A model generated the notes under the pieces. It did not search any database. It was not told where the DNA came from and was given only the letters and a program-made list of their open reading frames with translations. This document shows positions 1-7,081 of a stretch of DNA of 21,895 nt, in pieces. Within the stretch, counting starts at the first letter, position 1. Each line of letters begins with the position of its first letter. Source of the stretch: JBBIND01 sp037444075 (GTDB lineage: Bacteria; Acidobacteriota; Terriglobia; Bryobacterales; Bryobacteraceae); NCBI GenBank assembly GCA_037444075.1, contig JBBIND010000072.1:1-21895 (forward strand), read 5' to 3'. Both the position numbers and the translations under genes were made by a program.

Positions 1-239
1 GGTTCCGTGTTGATCAGCATCGTGTGGTCGCGGTTGACGACGATCACAACGGTGCGCTGGTCCGCCGCAGCCTGCTGCCCCGGGGGCGCGGGTTGCGGAA
101 CCAGAGTCTCCAGCCCCTTTGGCGTCAGCGGAGTAATCACCATAAAAATGATCAGAAGCACCAAAAGTACGTCGATGAAGGGAACCAGATTCATGTCGGC
201 TTTATAACTGCCTTCGCCGATATCTACTTGCATTCCCAT
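1..239 (-). CDS. exbD: ExbD/TolR-type biopolymer transport protein (3' end outside window)
   Basis: This is the N-terminal 79 residues of an ExbD/TolR protein, the small single-span partner of the ExbB/TolQ proton channel in the inner membrane. The ATG at 239 is preceded by AGGAAGGAG, nine bases upstream, which is a strong ribosome-binding site. A short cytoplasmic head is followed by the membrane segment, which begins around residue 18 and holds the family's proton-carrying aspartate (Asp23, in the motif N-L-V-P-F-I-D). After the membrane segment comes a proline/glutamine/alanine-rich linker and the start of the periplasmic domain (residues about 60 onward). It is the second exbD-like gene in a row, 45 bases after the first. 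It cannot be told from the sequence whether it serves TonB-type energy transfer or Tol-type envelope constriction. The assignment to the family is firm; the partner is inferred from position. Confidence 0.9.
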   Translation of the reverse strand, partial: MGMQVDIGEGSYKADMNLVPFIDVLLVLLIIFMVITPLTPKGLETLVPQPAPPGQQAAADQRTVVIVVNRDHTMLINTE

Positions 240-284
240 AGTTGCGTTCTCCTTCCTAGCTCTGCTCTTGGACCCCCAAACGCC

Positions 285-740
285 TTACGTTGCGGGCTGA
301 GCGCCTTCTTCAGTGCGTCTCCGGTCCTGGATTTCCTCGGTCAACAAGCCAAGGTTGTCCACCCCAGCGGCGCGCAGGTTGTCTATCATTTCCACCACGA
401 TTTCGTAGCGGGCGCGGGCATCACTCTTCAAGTACACCGTCTTATCGAGGCGCATGGTCAGCAGATCCCTCACACGGGCCGGAACCTGGTCGATCGGAAC
501 CTGCGTCGTACCCAGGAACGTTTTGCCGTCCCGGGTGACCGCGAGGAGGATGGCGTCATCCCTGTCCGCGGCCTGCATTTGGATCGGATTCCGCGTCCGC
601 ACCATGTCCACGCTGACGCCCTTGGAAAGCATCGGCGTGACCACCATGAAGATGATCAGCATGACCAGCATCACGTCAGCCATCGGGATGACGTTCATCT
701 CGGAAACCGGCGGTGGGTTTTTTCTCTTGTTGTTAGCCAT
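285..740 (-). CDS. exbD: ExbD/TolR-type biopolymer transport protein
   Basis: A complete 151-aa ExbD/TolR protein, normal length for the family. A basic N-terminal head (K5, R6, K7) is followed by one membrane helix at about residues 20-40, with the essential acidic residue Asp22 in the motif V-I-P-M-A-D-V. The rest (about 45-140) is the periplasmic domain, with an ExbD-like ending in which a long helix follows a series of strands. In the known complex, an ExbD dimer sits inside an ExbB pentamer and couples proton flow to TonB or TolA. The start at 740 is the only good ATG; a GGGAGAG lies rather far upstream. It follows the exbB gene after a 135-base gap that contains a strong hairpin, and precedes another exbD. 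The two ExbD proteins differ clearly in sequence and are therefore not a recent duplication. Confidence 0.95.
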   Translation of the reverse strand: MANNKRKNPPPVSEMNVIPMADVMLVMLIIFMVVTPMLSKGVSVDMVRTRNPIQMQAADRDDAILLAVTRDGKTFLGTTQVPIDQVPARVRDLLTMRLDKTVYLKSDARARYEIVVEMIDNLRAAGVDNLGLLTEEIQDRRRTEEGAQPAT

Positions 741-786
741 GACTTTTCAGTCTCTCCCTACCGTCCGCCCGGCCGGGCTTGGTCAA

Positions 787-814
787 GGTGGCGGAGAATC
801 GTCTCTCCGCCACC
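787..814 (-). other. strong RNA hairpin between exbB and exbD
   Basis: The sequence holds two perfect 11-base arms, GGTGGCGGAGA and TCTCCGCCACC, separated by six bases. It lies in the 135-base gap between the end of exbB and the start of exbD, and both genes are read on the minus strand. No run of T follows it on that strand, so it is not a typical intrinsic terminator. It could protect the 3' end of an exbB transcript or slow transcription, giving more ExbB than ExbD. That role is inference; the arms are directly visible. Confidence 0.7.
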
Positions 815-875
815 CTTCCCGAACAAATGCCGGGCGATGATTTCAACACCGGACGGGACGTGCCCGCCCGAAGGT

Positions 876-1604
876 TTACGGTCGAGCCCTCTTCTGAGAC
901 CGCTTCACGAAGTAGTCCAGCAGCTCGGAGCTCGAATTGCTCATTTCGACGTCGAAAGCTTCCATGCGGACCGTGAAGTAGTTGAACATCCAGACCGCCG
1001 GGATAGCCACGAACAGACCGATAGCGGTAGCCACGAGAGCTTCAGAAATACCGCCAGCCACAGCGCCCAGACCGGTCGATTTCTCGGTCGAGATGCCCTC
1101 GAAGGCGTTGATGATGCCGACCACCGTTCCGAACAGACCCACGAACGGAGCCGTGGAACCGATCGTCGCCAGGCCGCTGACGCCGCGCTTCAATTCCGCG
1201 TGCACGATCGCCTCGGCGCGCTCGCAAGCACGCTTGGAGGCTTCGATTTCTTCGCCCGGAATCTCGCTGCTGACCTGGTGTGCCTTAAATTCCTGCAGAC
1301 CCGCCACGACGACCTTCGCCAGGTGGCTCTTCTTGTAACGGTCGGCAATCTTGATGGCTTCATCGAGCTTGCCTTCGCGCAACGCGCCGGCCACTGCCGG
1401 TGCAAACAAGCGGGATTGCTTGCGCGCGCCGTTGAACGCCAGCAGACGGTCAATCATGATACCGATCGACCACGCTGACATGATGAACATGATGATGACG
1501 ACCGCTTTGGCCACCCATCCCATCTGGGCCCACATGGAGCGGAGGTCGAATCCGACCGCCGCTTCCTGCAGCATCAACGCCCAAACCTGCAATTGTAAAA
1601 GCAT
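876..1604 (-). CDS. exbB: MotA/TolQ/ExbB proton channel family protein
   Basis: A 242-aa inner-membrane protein of the TolQ/ExbB family, the pentameric proton channel that powers TonB- or Tol-type systems. A first membrane helix is at about residues 33-53. A cytoplasmic stretch rich in charged residues follows (about 55-135). Two membrane helices at about 140-165 and 185-210 contain the family signature: a run with P-F-V-G-L-F-G-T-V and a later G-G-I-S-E-A-L-V-A-T-A. The start at 1604 is supported by AGGAG eight bases upstream. The gene lies 36 bases after the TonB-family gene and before two exbD genes, forming a TonB-ExbB-ExbD-ExbD module. The family is certain; ExbB rather than TolQ is preferred because a TonB protein is adjacent and no Pal or TolB is seen. 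Confidence 0.93.
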   Translation of the reverse strand: MLLQLQVWALMLQEAAVGFDLRSMWAQMGWVAKAVVIIMFIMSAWSIGIMIDRLLAFNGARKQSRLFAPAVAGALREGKLDEAIKIADRYKKSHLAKVVVAGLQEFKAHQVSSEIPGEEIEASKRACERAEAIVHAELKRGVSGLATIGSTAPFVGLFGTVVGIINAFEGISTEKSTGLGAVAGGISEALVATAIGLFVAIPAVWMFNYFTVRMEAFDVEMSNSSSELLDYFVKRSQKRARP

Positions 1605-1640
1605 TTGTTCTTTCTCCTGCGAGTTTTATTCTTGCTAAGC

Positions 1641-2402
1641 CTACTGGCTCAGCGTATAGTTCACATCAATCTGCGTTACTACTTCGACCGGCTCGCCATT
1701 CAGCAGAGTCGGCCGATAAACCCACTGACGTACAGCCTCCGTTGCCGAAGGCACCAGCAGCGGATGCCCGCTGACCAGTGTCAGATTCTGAATAGTGCCG
1801 TCCCGCCCGATGATGGCGTTGAACCGCACGGTGCCTTGGATGCGCGCCTGCCGGGCCAGCGGCGGATACACCGGCTTCGGCTGGTGTGTCAGCATGGCCG
1901 CCTGCACGTTCCCGCCCACGCGGATTCGCTGCACGGGAGCCGGCTTCGGAGCTTCCTTCACCGGCGGTGGCGGCGGGGCTGCCGTTGGAATTGATCCGAT
2001 GATGCCACCAATGACACCACCCGGTGTGCCGCCCGGCACGCCGCCGGGGACTCCACCGACGACGCCGACCCCACCCGAGATGGGCGGCGGCAACTCGTCT
2101 TCCTTGATGACCGCGATTTCCTTCGGAATGGCCTTCGGAGCCATCAACCGTCCGGCGTCGAACTGCCGCGGGATCACCTTGACCACTTTCACAGGCGCCG
2201 CTGCCGGCGGAGGTGGAGGCGGAGGCGGAGGCGGAGGAGCTACCAGGAAGCTCGTCAGCTGAGTCCGGGGCAGCGTATCGAAGTAGATCATGGGAATGAG
2301 GAGGCCAACGATGATCAGAAGCACCTGGCAGATGAACGAAACCAGCACCGACCAGACTTTGCGCGTTTGCCCCCCACTCTCGACCAAGCTTTGCTCGAAC
2401 AT
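1641..2402 (-). CDS. TonB family energy-transducing protein with poly-proline linker
   Basis: A 253-aa TonB-family protein. A cytoplasmic N-terminus and one membrane helix (about residues 18-40) anchor it to the inner membrane. A run of 11 prolines follows at about 57-67, then a glycine/proline/valine-rich stretch with G-G-V-P / G-G-T-P repeats (about 110-140). Residues about 165-253 form the TonB C-terminal domain, with the hallmark Y-P-P-L-A-R-Q-A-R-I-Q-G-T-V and a later G-x-P-L-L-V. In the family this domain touches the TonB box of outer-membrane receptors. The start at 2402 has AAGGA upstream. The poly-proline run is coded by a purine-rich repeat and may vary in length between strains. 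It heads the Exb module and lies 119 bases after secF. It could equally be an energy transducer for something other than a siderophore receptor. Confidence 0.92.
   Translation of the reverse strand: MFEQSLVESGGQTRKVWSVLVSFICQVLLIIVGLLIPMIYFDTLPRTQLTSFLVAPPPPPPPPPPPAAAPVKVVKVIPRQFDAGRLMAPKAIPKEIAVIKEDELPPPISGGVGVVGGVPGGVPGGTPGGVIGGIIGSIPTAAPPPPPVKEAPKPAPVQRIRVGGNVQAAMLTHQPKPVYPPLARQARIQGTVRFNAIIGRDGTIQNLTLVSGHPLLVPSATEAVRQWVYRPTLLNGEPVEVVTQIDVNYTLSQ
2206..2238 (-). repeat. GGN-type trinucleotide repeat coding 11 prolines
   Basis: A low-complexity stretch of GGC, GGA and GGT triplets (plus-strand view) encodes the uninterrupted proline run in the TonB-family linker. Such repeats are prone to slip during replication; gains or losses of whole triplets would change linker length but not the reading frame. 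Confidence 0.75.
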
Positions 2403-2521
2403 AATCCTTAAATTCCTTTCTGCGCCGCCATTCGCTTCTCAGATTCCCCGGCTCCAGTCCAGGGTCTCCACGTCTGCCGGCTGGCGTTTTTCAAAATGTC
2501 TTCCTGTCAAATCCCTTTGGC

Positions 2522-3730
2522 TCACCTTACCGATTTTGCGCCGCTTTTCCGGCTGTCGGCCGTCGCCGGAGCCAGTACTGCGGCGCGCTTGCGTTTCTCC
2601 AGGAGGTTTTGCCAGAAGAGCAAAATCGGGCTTGCGATGAAAATCGTGGAATAAGTGCCAATCACGACGCCGACTACCAGCGCGAAAGAGAATCCGCGCA
2701 GCACCTGACCGCCGAACAGGAACAGCGCCAGAACGGTCAGGAACGTCAACCCCGAGGTGAGCACAGTCCGGCTCAGCGTCTGGTTGATGCTGATGTTGAC
2801 CAGGCTCGGGAACGATTCCTTGCGCATCAACTTGAGGTTCTCCCGAACCCGGTCGAAGATCACAATCGTGTCATTCATCGAGTAACCGACGAGCGTCAGC
2901 AGCGCCGCCACTACCGTCAGCGAGATCTCCATGTCGAGCAGGGAAAACAGACCGACAGTGATCAGCGTATCGTGGAACACTGCCAATACCGCCGCCACGC
3001 CGTAGATCCATTCGAACCGGAAAGCCACATACACCAGCATGCCGCCGAGTGCGAGCAGCGTGGCCATGAGAGCCTGCTCGCGCAGTTCGGCTCCGATCTT
3101 CGGACCCACCACTTCAACGCTTCGGATAGAGAATGGCGCCAGGTAGCACTCCTGCTTCAAGGCTGCGATCATGGCCGGCGTCACGCCTTCCACCGCGCTC
3201 AGTTGGTCAAAGCTCGTCAACAGACCGGAATGCGGCGCGCCGTCCCTCATCGCGAGCATGCCGGCAACCGCCTTCTGCAGTTCCTCGTCAGAGGCGCCCG
3301 CGCCTTGCTTCAGCAGAGGCTCACGCAAACGCTCAATGAGCGCCTGCTGGCCGGCGTTGTTGAAATCCAGCCGTCCGCTCTGTTCGCCGAAGTTCAATGC
3401 CAAGGTCTCGATCATCTGACGCCGCGCCGCATCCAGCGCCTTCTCGTCCTTCAGTTCGGTGCCGACCATGATCTCGTTGGTGCCGACAATCCGCTGCACC
3501 GAAATCTCGCCCGGGACCCTGGCGGAAAGCGCTGAGCGAATCTTGTCGATCGCAGGCAATTCCATGAACTTCACATACATCAGGGCCCCGCCCCGAAAGT
3601 CAATCCCGTAGCGCGGACCGCCCTTCACTACCAGGCTTCCAATCCCGGCAGCCAGCAACACCAGCGAAAAGATGATGAACGGCCACTTCTTGCCTAGGAA
3701 GTCAAACTTCGTGTCTTTGAATAGCTGCAT
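2522..3730 (-). CDS. secF: protein translocase subunit SecF
   Basis: SecF forms, with SecD, the accessory complex that uses the proton gradient to help complete protein export through SecYEG. The 402-aa protein has a first membrane helix at about residues 17-36 and the conserved Y-G-I-D-F-R-G-G motif at 41-48. After the periplasmic domain come five further helices from about residue 210 to 380, including the D-D-T-I/N-D-T-I-V-I-F-D-R-V-R-E-N-type motif (here N-D-T-I-V-I-F-D-R). It is about 80 residues longer than E. coli SecF (323 aa); the extra part lies in the first periplasmic domain (roughly residues 95-190) and includes a helix-hairpin-helix-like stretch. The start at 3730 has no clear Shine-Dalgarno. 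secF follows secD after 90 bases. Confidence 0.96.
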   Translation of the reverse strand: MQLFKDTKFDFLGKKWPFIIFSLVLLAAGIGSLVVKGGPRYGIDFRGGALMYVKFMELPAIDKIRSALSARVPGEISVQRIVGTNEIMVGTELKDEKALDAARRQMIETLALNFGEQSGRLDFNNAGQQALIERLREPLLKQGAGASDEELQKAVAGMLAMRDGAPHSGLLTSFDQLSAVEGVTPAMIAALKQECYLAPFSIRSVEVVGPKIGAELREQALMATLLALGGMLVYVAFRFEWIYGVAAVLAVFHDTLITVGLFSLLDMEISLTVVAALLTLVGYSMNDTIVIFDRVRENLKLMRKESFPSLVNISINQTLSRTVLTSGLTFLTVLALFLFGGQVLRGFSFALVVGVVIGTYSTIFIASPILLFWQNLLEKRKRAAVLAPATADSRKSGAKSVR

Positions 3731-3820
3731 GCAATCCGACGTGCCGGTGCCTGGTATTTACATAGACACCGCACACGGCCTAACAGTTCCCGTAGACCTA
3801 GAAAACCTATCACAAAAATA

Positions 3821-5440
3821 TCAGATGCTCAAACTGGCTACCTGCCGGCGGCGGCTCAGGCCGTACTCGAACATGCTCTTGGAGACGAATACGGCCGTGA
3901 AGATGTTGGCGGTCAACCCGATGACCAGCGTCACCGCGAACCCCTTGACGGGGCCCGTTCCGAACATGAACAGAAACGCACAAGCCACGATCGTCGTCAC
4001 GTGCGTATCGATGGTCGTCAGAAAGGCCTTGCCGAAGCCGGTGTCAATGGCCGCCGGCACTGCTTTGCCGATCCGCAGCTCCTCGCGGATTCTCTCAAAT
4101 ACGAGGACGTTGCTGTCCACGGCCATACCGATAGTCAGAATGATTCCGGCAATGCCCGGTAACGTGAGCACCGCCTCGAAATACCCAAGTACGGCGACCA
4201 GGATGAACGCATTCAGCACCAGCGCCACAGTCGCATTGATGCCGCTCTTCCGGTAGTAAAGCAGCATCACCGCCACGACGGCGATCAGCCCGACGATGGC
4301 AGCCAGGAAGCCCTGCCGGATCGAATCCGAGCCCAGCGACGGTCCCACCGTGCGCTCTTCCAAATAGGTGATGCTGGCCGGCAGCGATCCCGCTCTCAAG
4401 ACCAGCGCCAGGTCAGCCGCCTCCTGTTCGTCGGAAGCGCCCGTAATCCGGCCGCTGTCTTCGATGCGGCTTTGAATGACGGGCGCCGTGCGAATCTGGC
4501 CGTCCAGCACCACCGCCAGGCGGTTGCCGATATTGGCTTCCGTGTAACGGCCGAAGCGGCGGGCCGCATCCTGTGCAAGAGTGAAATCCGTTTCCCACTT
4601 GCCGAATTCATCACGCCCCGGCCGCGCGTTGCGAACGTCGCGCCCGGTGATAACGGGCGTCCGGTTCAGCAGGAACCACCCTTCAAAATTCTCCCCCGCC
4701 CGCTGCAATTGCTTCACCAGCCGCGTGTTCAGCGGCAGTACGCCGCCGTGCTTGGCCAGCGCCTGCTCCATCGTGGCGAACGGACCGTCTTTCACTTCGG
4801 CGATTTCGAGCAGCGCGGCCGTTTGCAGAATCGCCTTCACGCGCGCGGGGTCATCGACGCCGGGCATCTGCACGAGGGCTTCCGATTCCGCGTCCGAGCG
4901 CCCACGCTGCTGCACCGTGCTTTCGGCCAGCCCCAGCCCGTTGATGCGGTTCTCGATGGTGCGAATGGCGCGCTCCACCGTGTCCCGGCGCAAGGCCAGA
5001 GCTTCTGTCGGCCGGATGTTCAGCCGGTATTCGGAGGAACTCACCGCCGTCAGCGCCCACTGCGGATAACGCTCCGTGATCAAAGCGCGGAAAGGCCCGG
5101 TCTTATCCAGAGGTACTCCGCGCAGGTTGACCTGAATCGTGTCGGCTTCTTCCAGGCTGGCAGGATCGTTGCGGTTAATATCCTCGTAAATGATGCCGGC
5201 CCGCGCCAGGTCTTCCTTCAGCCGCTCGATCACCTGATCCGCCTCCGCCTTGAAGGCGTCCTGCACCTGAACCTGCAGCACCAGGTGGCTGCCGCCCCGG
5301 AGGTCCAATCCCAATCGAACGTTCCGCCGGAAGTTGTCGCCTACCTGCTCCAGGGACTTCGGTAATCCGATGATCCCGTACAGGGATGCAATCACGACCG
5401 CCAGAATCAGCAGCCATTTGTACTTTAGATTTTTGGACAT
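3821..5440 (-). CDS. secD: protein translocase subunit SecD
   Basis: SecD, partner of SecF in the Sec accessory complex of the inner membrane. The 539-aa protein has a first membrane helix at residues 9-25, then the signature L-G-L-D-L-R-G-G (residues 43-50) and a large periplasmic part with P1 head and base. Five membrane helices follow in the last 170 residues, with the conserved M-A-V-D-S-N-V-L-V-F-E-R motif of the RND-like core. The ATG at 5440 is preferred because it gives the usual N-terminus M-S-K-N-L-K-Y-K; an in-frame GTG at 5455 would add five residues and cannot be excluded. It follows yajC by about 25 bases, so yajC, secD and secF are most likely one operon. Length is somewhat shorter than E. 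coli SecD (615 aa), as is usual in this branch. Confidence 0.96.
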   Translation of the reverse strand: MSKNLKYKWLLILAVVIASLYGIIGLPKSLEQVGDNFRRNVRLGLDLRGGSHLVLQVQVQDAFKAEADQVIERLKEDLARAGIIYEDINRNDPASLEEADTIQVNLRGVPLDKTGPFRALITERYPQWALTAVSSSEYRLNIRPTEALALRRDTVERAIRTIENRINGLGLAESTVQQRGRSDAESEALVQMPGVDDPARVKAILQTAALLEIAEVKDGPFATMEQALAKHGGVLPLNTRLVKQLQRAGENFEGWFLLNRTPVITGRDVRNARPGRDEFGKWETDFTLAQDAARRFGRYTEANIGNRLAVVLDGQIRTAPVIQSRIEDSGRITGASDEQEAADLALVLRAGSLPASITYLEERTVGPSLGSDSIRQGFLAAIVGLIAVVAVMLLYYRKSGINATVALVLNAFILVAVLGYFEAVLTLPGIAGIILTIGMAVDSNVLVFERIREELRIGKAVPAAIDTGFGKAFLTTIDTHVTTIVACAFLFMFGTGPVKGFAVTLVIGLTANIFTAVFVSKSMFEYGLSRRRQVASLSI

Positions 5441-5464
5441 GGCACTGTCACCCACTACCGCCCG

Positions 5465-5779
5465 CTACTTCTTCAGCTCCGGATTGATGAGGGTCGCTAT
5501 CGCGCTTCGGGCAACCTGAAGCTTGACGTTATCAGGTTTAACGCGCAGCACCAGCGTATCATCCTCGTTGATGGCCACGATGGTGCCCACCAGGCCGCCC
5601 GAGGTCAGCACTTGGTTGCCGCTTTGCAGTTCACGGAGCATCTTCTGCTGCCGCTTCTTCTGCCGCTGCATAGGGAGGAACAGCAGAAAATAGAAGATCG
5701 CGAAGATCAGCAGTATCGGCAGGAAGCCGGTGAGCGGGTTCGACGACGGCGCCTGTAATGCAATCAGGGTGAAGTACAC
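5465..5779 (-). CDS. yajC: preprotein translocase subunit YajC
   Basis: A 104-aa YajC, the small membrane protein that associates with SecDF. One membrane helix lies at about residues 18-37. It is followed by the typical M-Q-R-Q-K-K-R-Q-Q-K-M-L segment and a cytoplasmic domain with G-N-Q-V-L-T-S-G-G-L-V-G-T-I, the family hallmark. The start is a GTG at 5779 with AGAGG six bases upstream. It sits between tgt and secD, the order found in a very wide range of bacteria, which supports all three calls. Confidence 0.95.
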   Translation of the reverse strand: MYFTLIALQAPSSNPLTGFLPILLIFAIFYFLLFLPMQRQKKRQQKMLRELQSGNQVLTSGGLVGTIVAINEDDTLVLRVKPDNVKLQVARSAIATLINPELKK

Positions 5780-5894
5780 TGTTTACCTCTGGCCATCCGG
5801 GCCTCCTCCTGCCAAAATCCTCACCCGGTTCGGGCGATCTCTCCCTGGTGGGTGTTGTACAGGATTGAGGACGGAGTTTCTTACTATGCCTTAA

Positions 5895-7028
5895 TCAGGA
5901 CAGCCCTCTAGCTGCCCGCAGATACTCTCGGAACGTCCCAAGCAGTATAGACTGCCTGATTTGACGCATGATGTCAAGGTACCTGCATACATTATGGACT
6001 GTCGCCAGGGTCGAGTACAAGATCTCCCCGGCCTGGAACAGGTGCCGCAAGTACGCCCGGGAGTAGTTCCGGCAGGTGGAACAGCCACAATCTTCCTCCA
6101 CCGGCTGCTGATCTTCACGGTAGCGCGCCTGTTTGATGATCAGCCGGCCAGACTTCGTGAACAGGCACCCGTTGCGGGCGTTTCGGGTCGGCAACACGCA
6201 GTCCATCATGTCCACGCCCCGGGCGACGTAGTCAGCCAGTTCTTCCGGCATTCCCACGCCCATTACGTAACGGGGCCGGTCGGCGGGCAATAGCGGAGCG
6301 GTCACGTCCACCATCTCCAGGCTCAGTTCCCGCGGCTCGCCCACGGACAAGCCCCCGATGGCATAGCCGGCGGCGTCCAACTCGAGCAGTTGCATCGCGC
6401 TTTCCCGCCTCAGGTCGGCGTACATGCCTCCCTGCACGATGGGGAACAGTGCCTGTCCCGGTCCCTCCGCCGCGGTTCGTTTGAGGAAGTAGTCGTGGGC
6501 TTGCCGCGCCCAGCGCCCGGTCCTTTCCATGGCCACTTTGGCCGCTTCATGGCTCGCCGGGTAGCCGATGCATTCGTCGAGCACCATGCAGATGTCGCTT
6601 CCCAGTGCCATCTGCACGTCCACTGTCGATTCAGGCGAGAACAAATGCGTGTCCCCGTTCAAATGAGACCGGAACACCACGCCCTCGTCGGTGACCTTCC
6701 TCAGACCGGACAGGCTGAACACCTGGAACCCGCCGGAATCTGTCAGGATGGCCCGCGGCCAGGACATGAACCTGTGCAATCCGCCGAGCCGGCGAATGGT
6801 GTCGTGCCCGGGGCGCAGATAGAGATGGTAGGTGTTCGCCAGCAGAATCCGCGCATCCAATTCCGCGGCCAATTCGTTCTGCCGGATGCCCTTGACCGTA
6901 GCCTGAGTGCCCACGGGCATGAACACAGGCGTCTCGACAATGCCGTGGGGCGTATACAAGCGTCCCGCGCGCGCCCCTGTCGAAGGGCAAACCGCCTCTA
7001 TTTCGAACCGGATAGCACTCACGCTCAT
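5895..7028 (-). CDS. tgt: tRNA-guanine transglycosylase (queuine tRNA-ribosyltransferase)
   Basis: Tgt exchanges guanine-34 in tRNAs for Tyr, His, Asn and Asp with the queuosine precursor preQ1. The 377-aa protein has the usual bacterial length. Visible motifs are I-L-T-D-S-G-G-F-Q-V at residues 94-103 (catalytic Asp97) and G-V-D-M-M-D-C-V-L-P-T-R-N-A-R-N-G at 271-287, the segment that holds the nucleophilic aspartate. The zinc site has Cys314, Cys316 and Cys319 plus His345, at the spacing expected of the family. The ATG at 7028 gives a normal N-terminus. The gene leads the tgt-yajC-secDF run and is divergent from cysS over 53 bases. queC and queE, earlier steps of the same pathway, are in a separate operon at 16929-18304. 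Confidence 0.97.
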   Translation of the reverse strand: MSVSAIRFEIEAVCPSTGARAGRLYTPHGIVETPVFMPVGTQATVKGIRQNELAAELDARILLANTYHLYLRPGHDTIRRLGGLHRFMSWPRAILTDSGGFQVFSLSGLRKVTDEGVVFRSHLNGDTHLFSPESTVDVQMALGSDICMVLDECIGYPASHEAAKVAMERTGRWARQAHDYFLKRTAAEGPGQALFPIVQGGMYADLRRESAMQLLELDAAGYAIGGLSVGEPRELSLEMVDVTAPLLPADRPRYVMGVGMPEELADYVARGVDMMDCVLPTRNARNGCLFTKSGRLIIKQARYREDQQPVEEDCGCSTCRNYSRAYLRHLFQAGEILYSTLATVHNVCRYLDIMRQIRQSILLGTFREYLRAARGLS

Positions 7029-7081
7029 ATTTTACGCTCAGCGCGTGGGCGGACTTGCTAGGATATGACATACAAGGCTCT
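7029..7081. promoter_or_regulatory. divergent promoter region between tgt and cysS
   Basis: Only 53 bases separate the starts of tgt (minus) and cysS (plus), so promoters for both must lie here or inside the genes. AT-rich pieces are present at 7028-7034 and 7063-7074, but no convincing pair of -35 and -10 boxes can be assigned on either strand. AAGG at 7074-7077 is a plausible ribosome-binding site for cysS. Confidence 0.4.

Noticed and set aside
24..1478. Long open frame on the plus strand opposite exbD, exbD and exbB
   Set aside because: It runs antisense to three well-recognised genes, its product has low-complexity His/Arg/Asp-rich sequence and matches no family style; such frames are common in GC-rich DNA.
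2505..2510. TTGACA on the minus strand as -35 box for the TonB/Exb genes
   Set aside because: A perfect -35 hexamer, but no acceptable -10 box is found 15-19 bases further along; kept only as a possibility.
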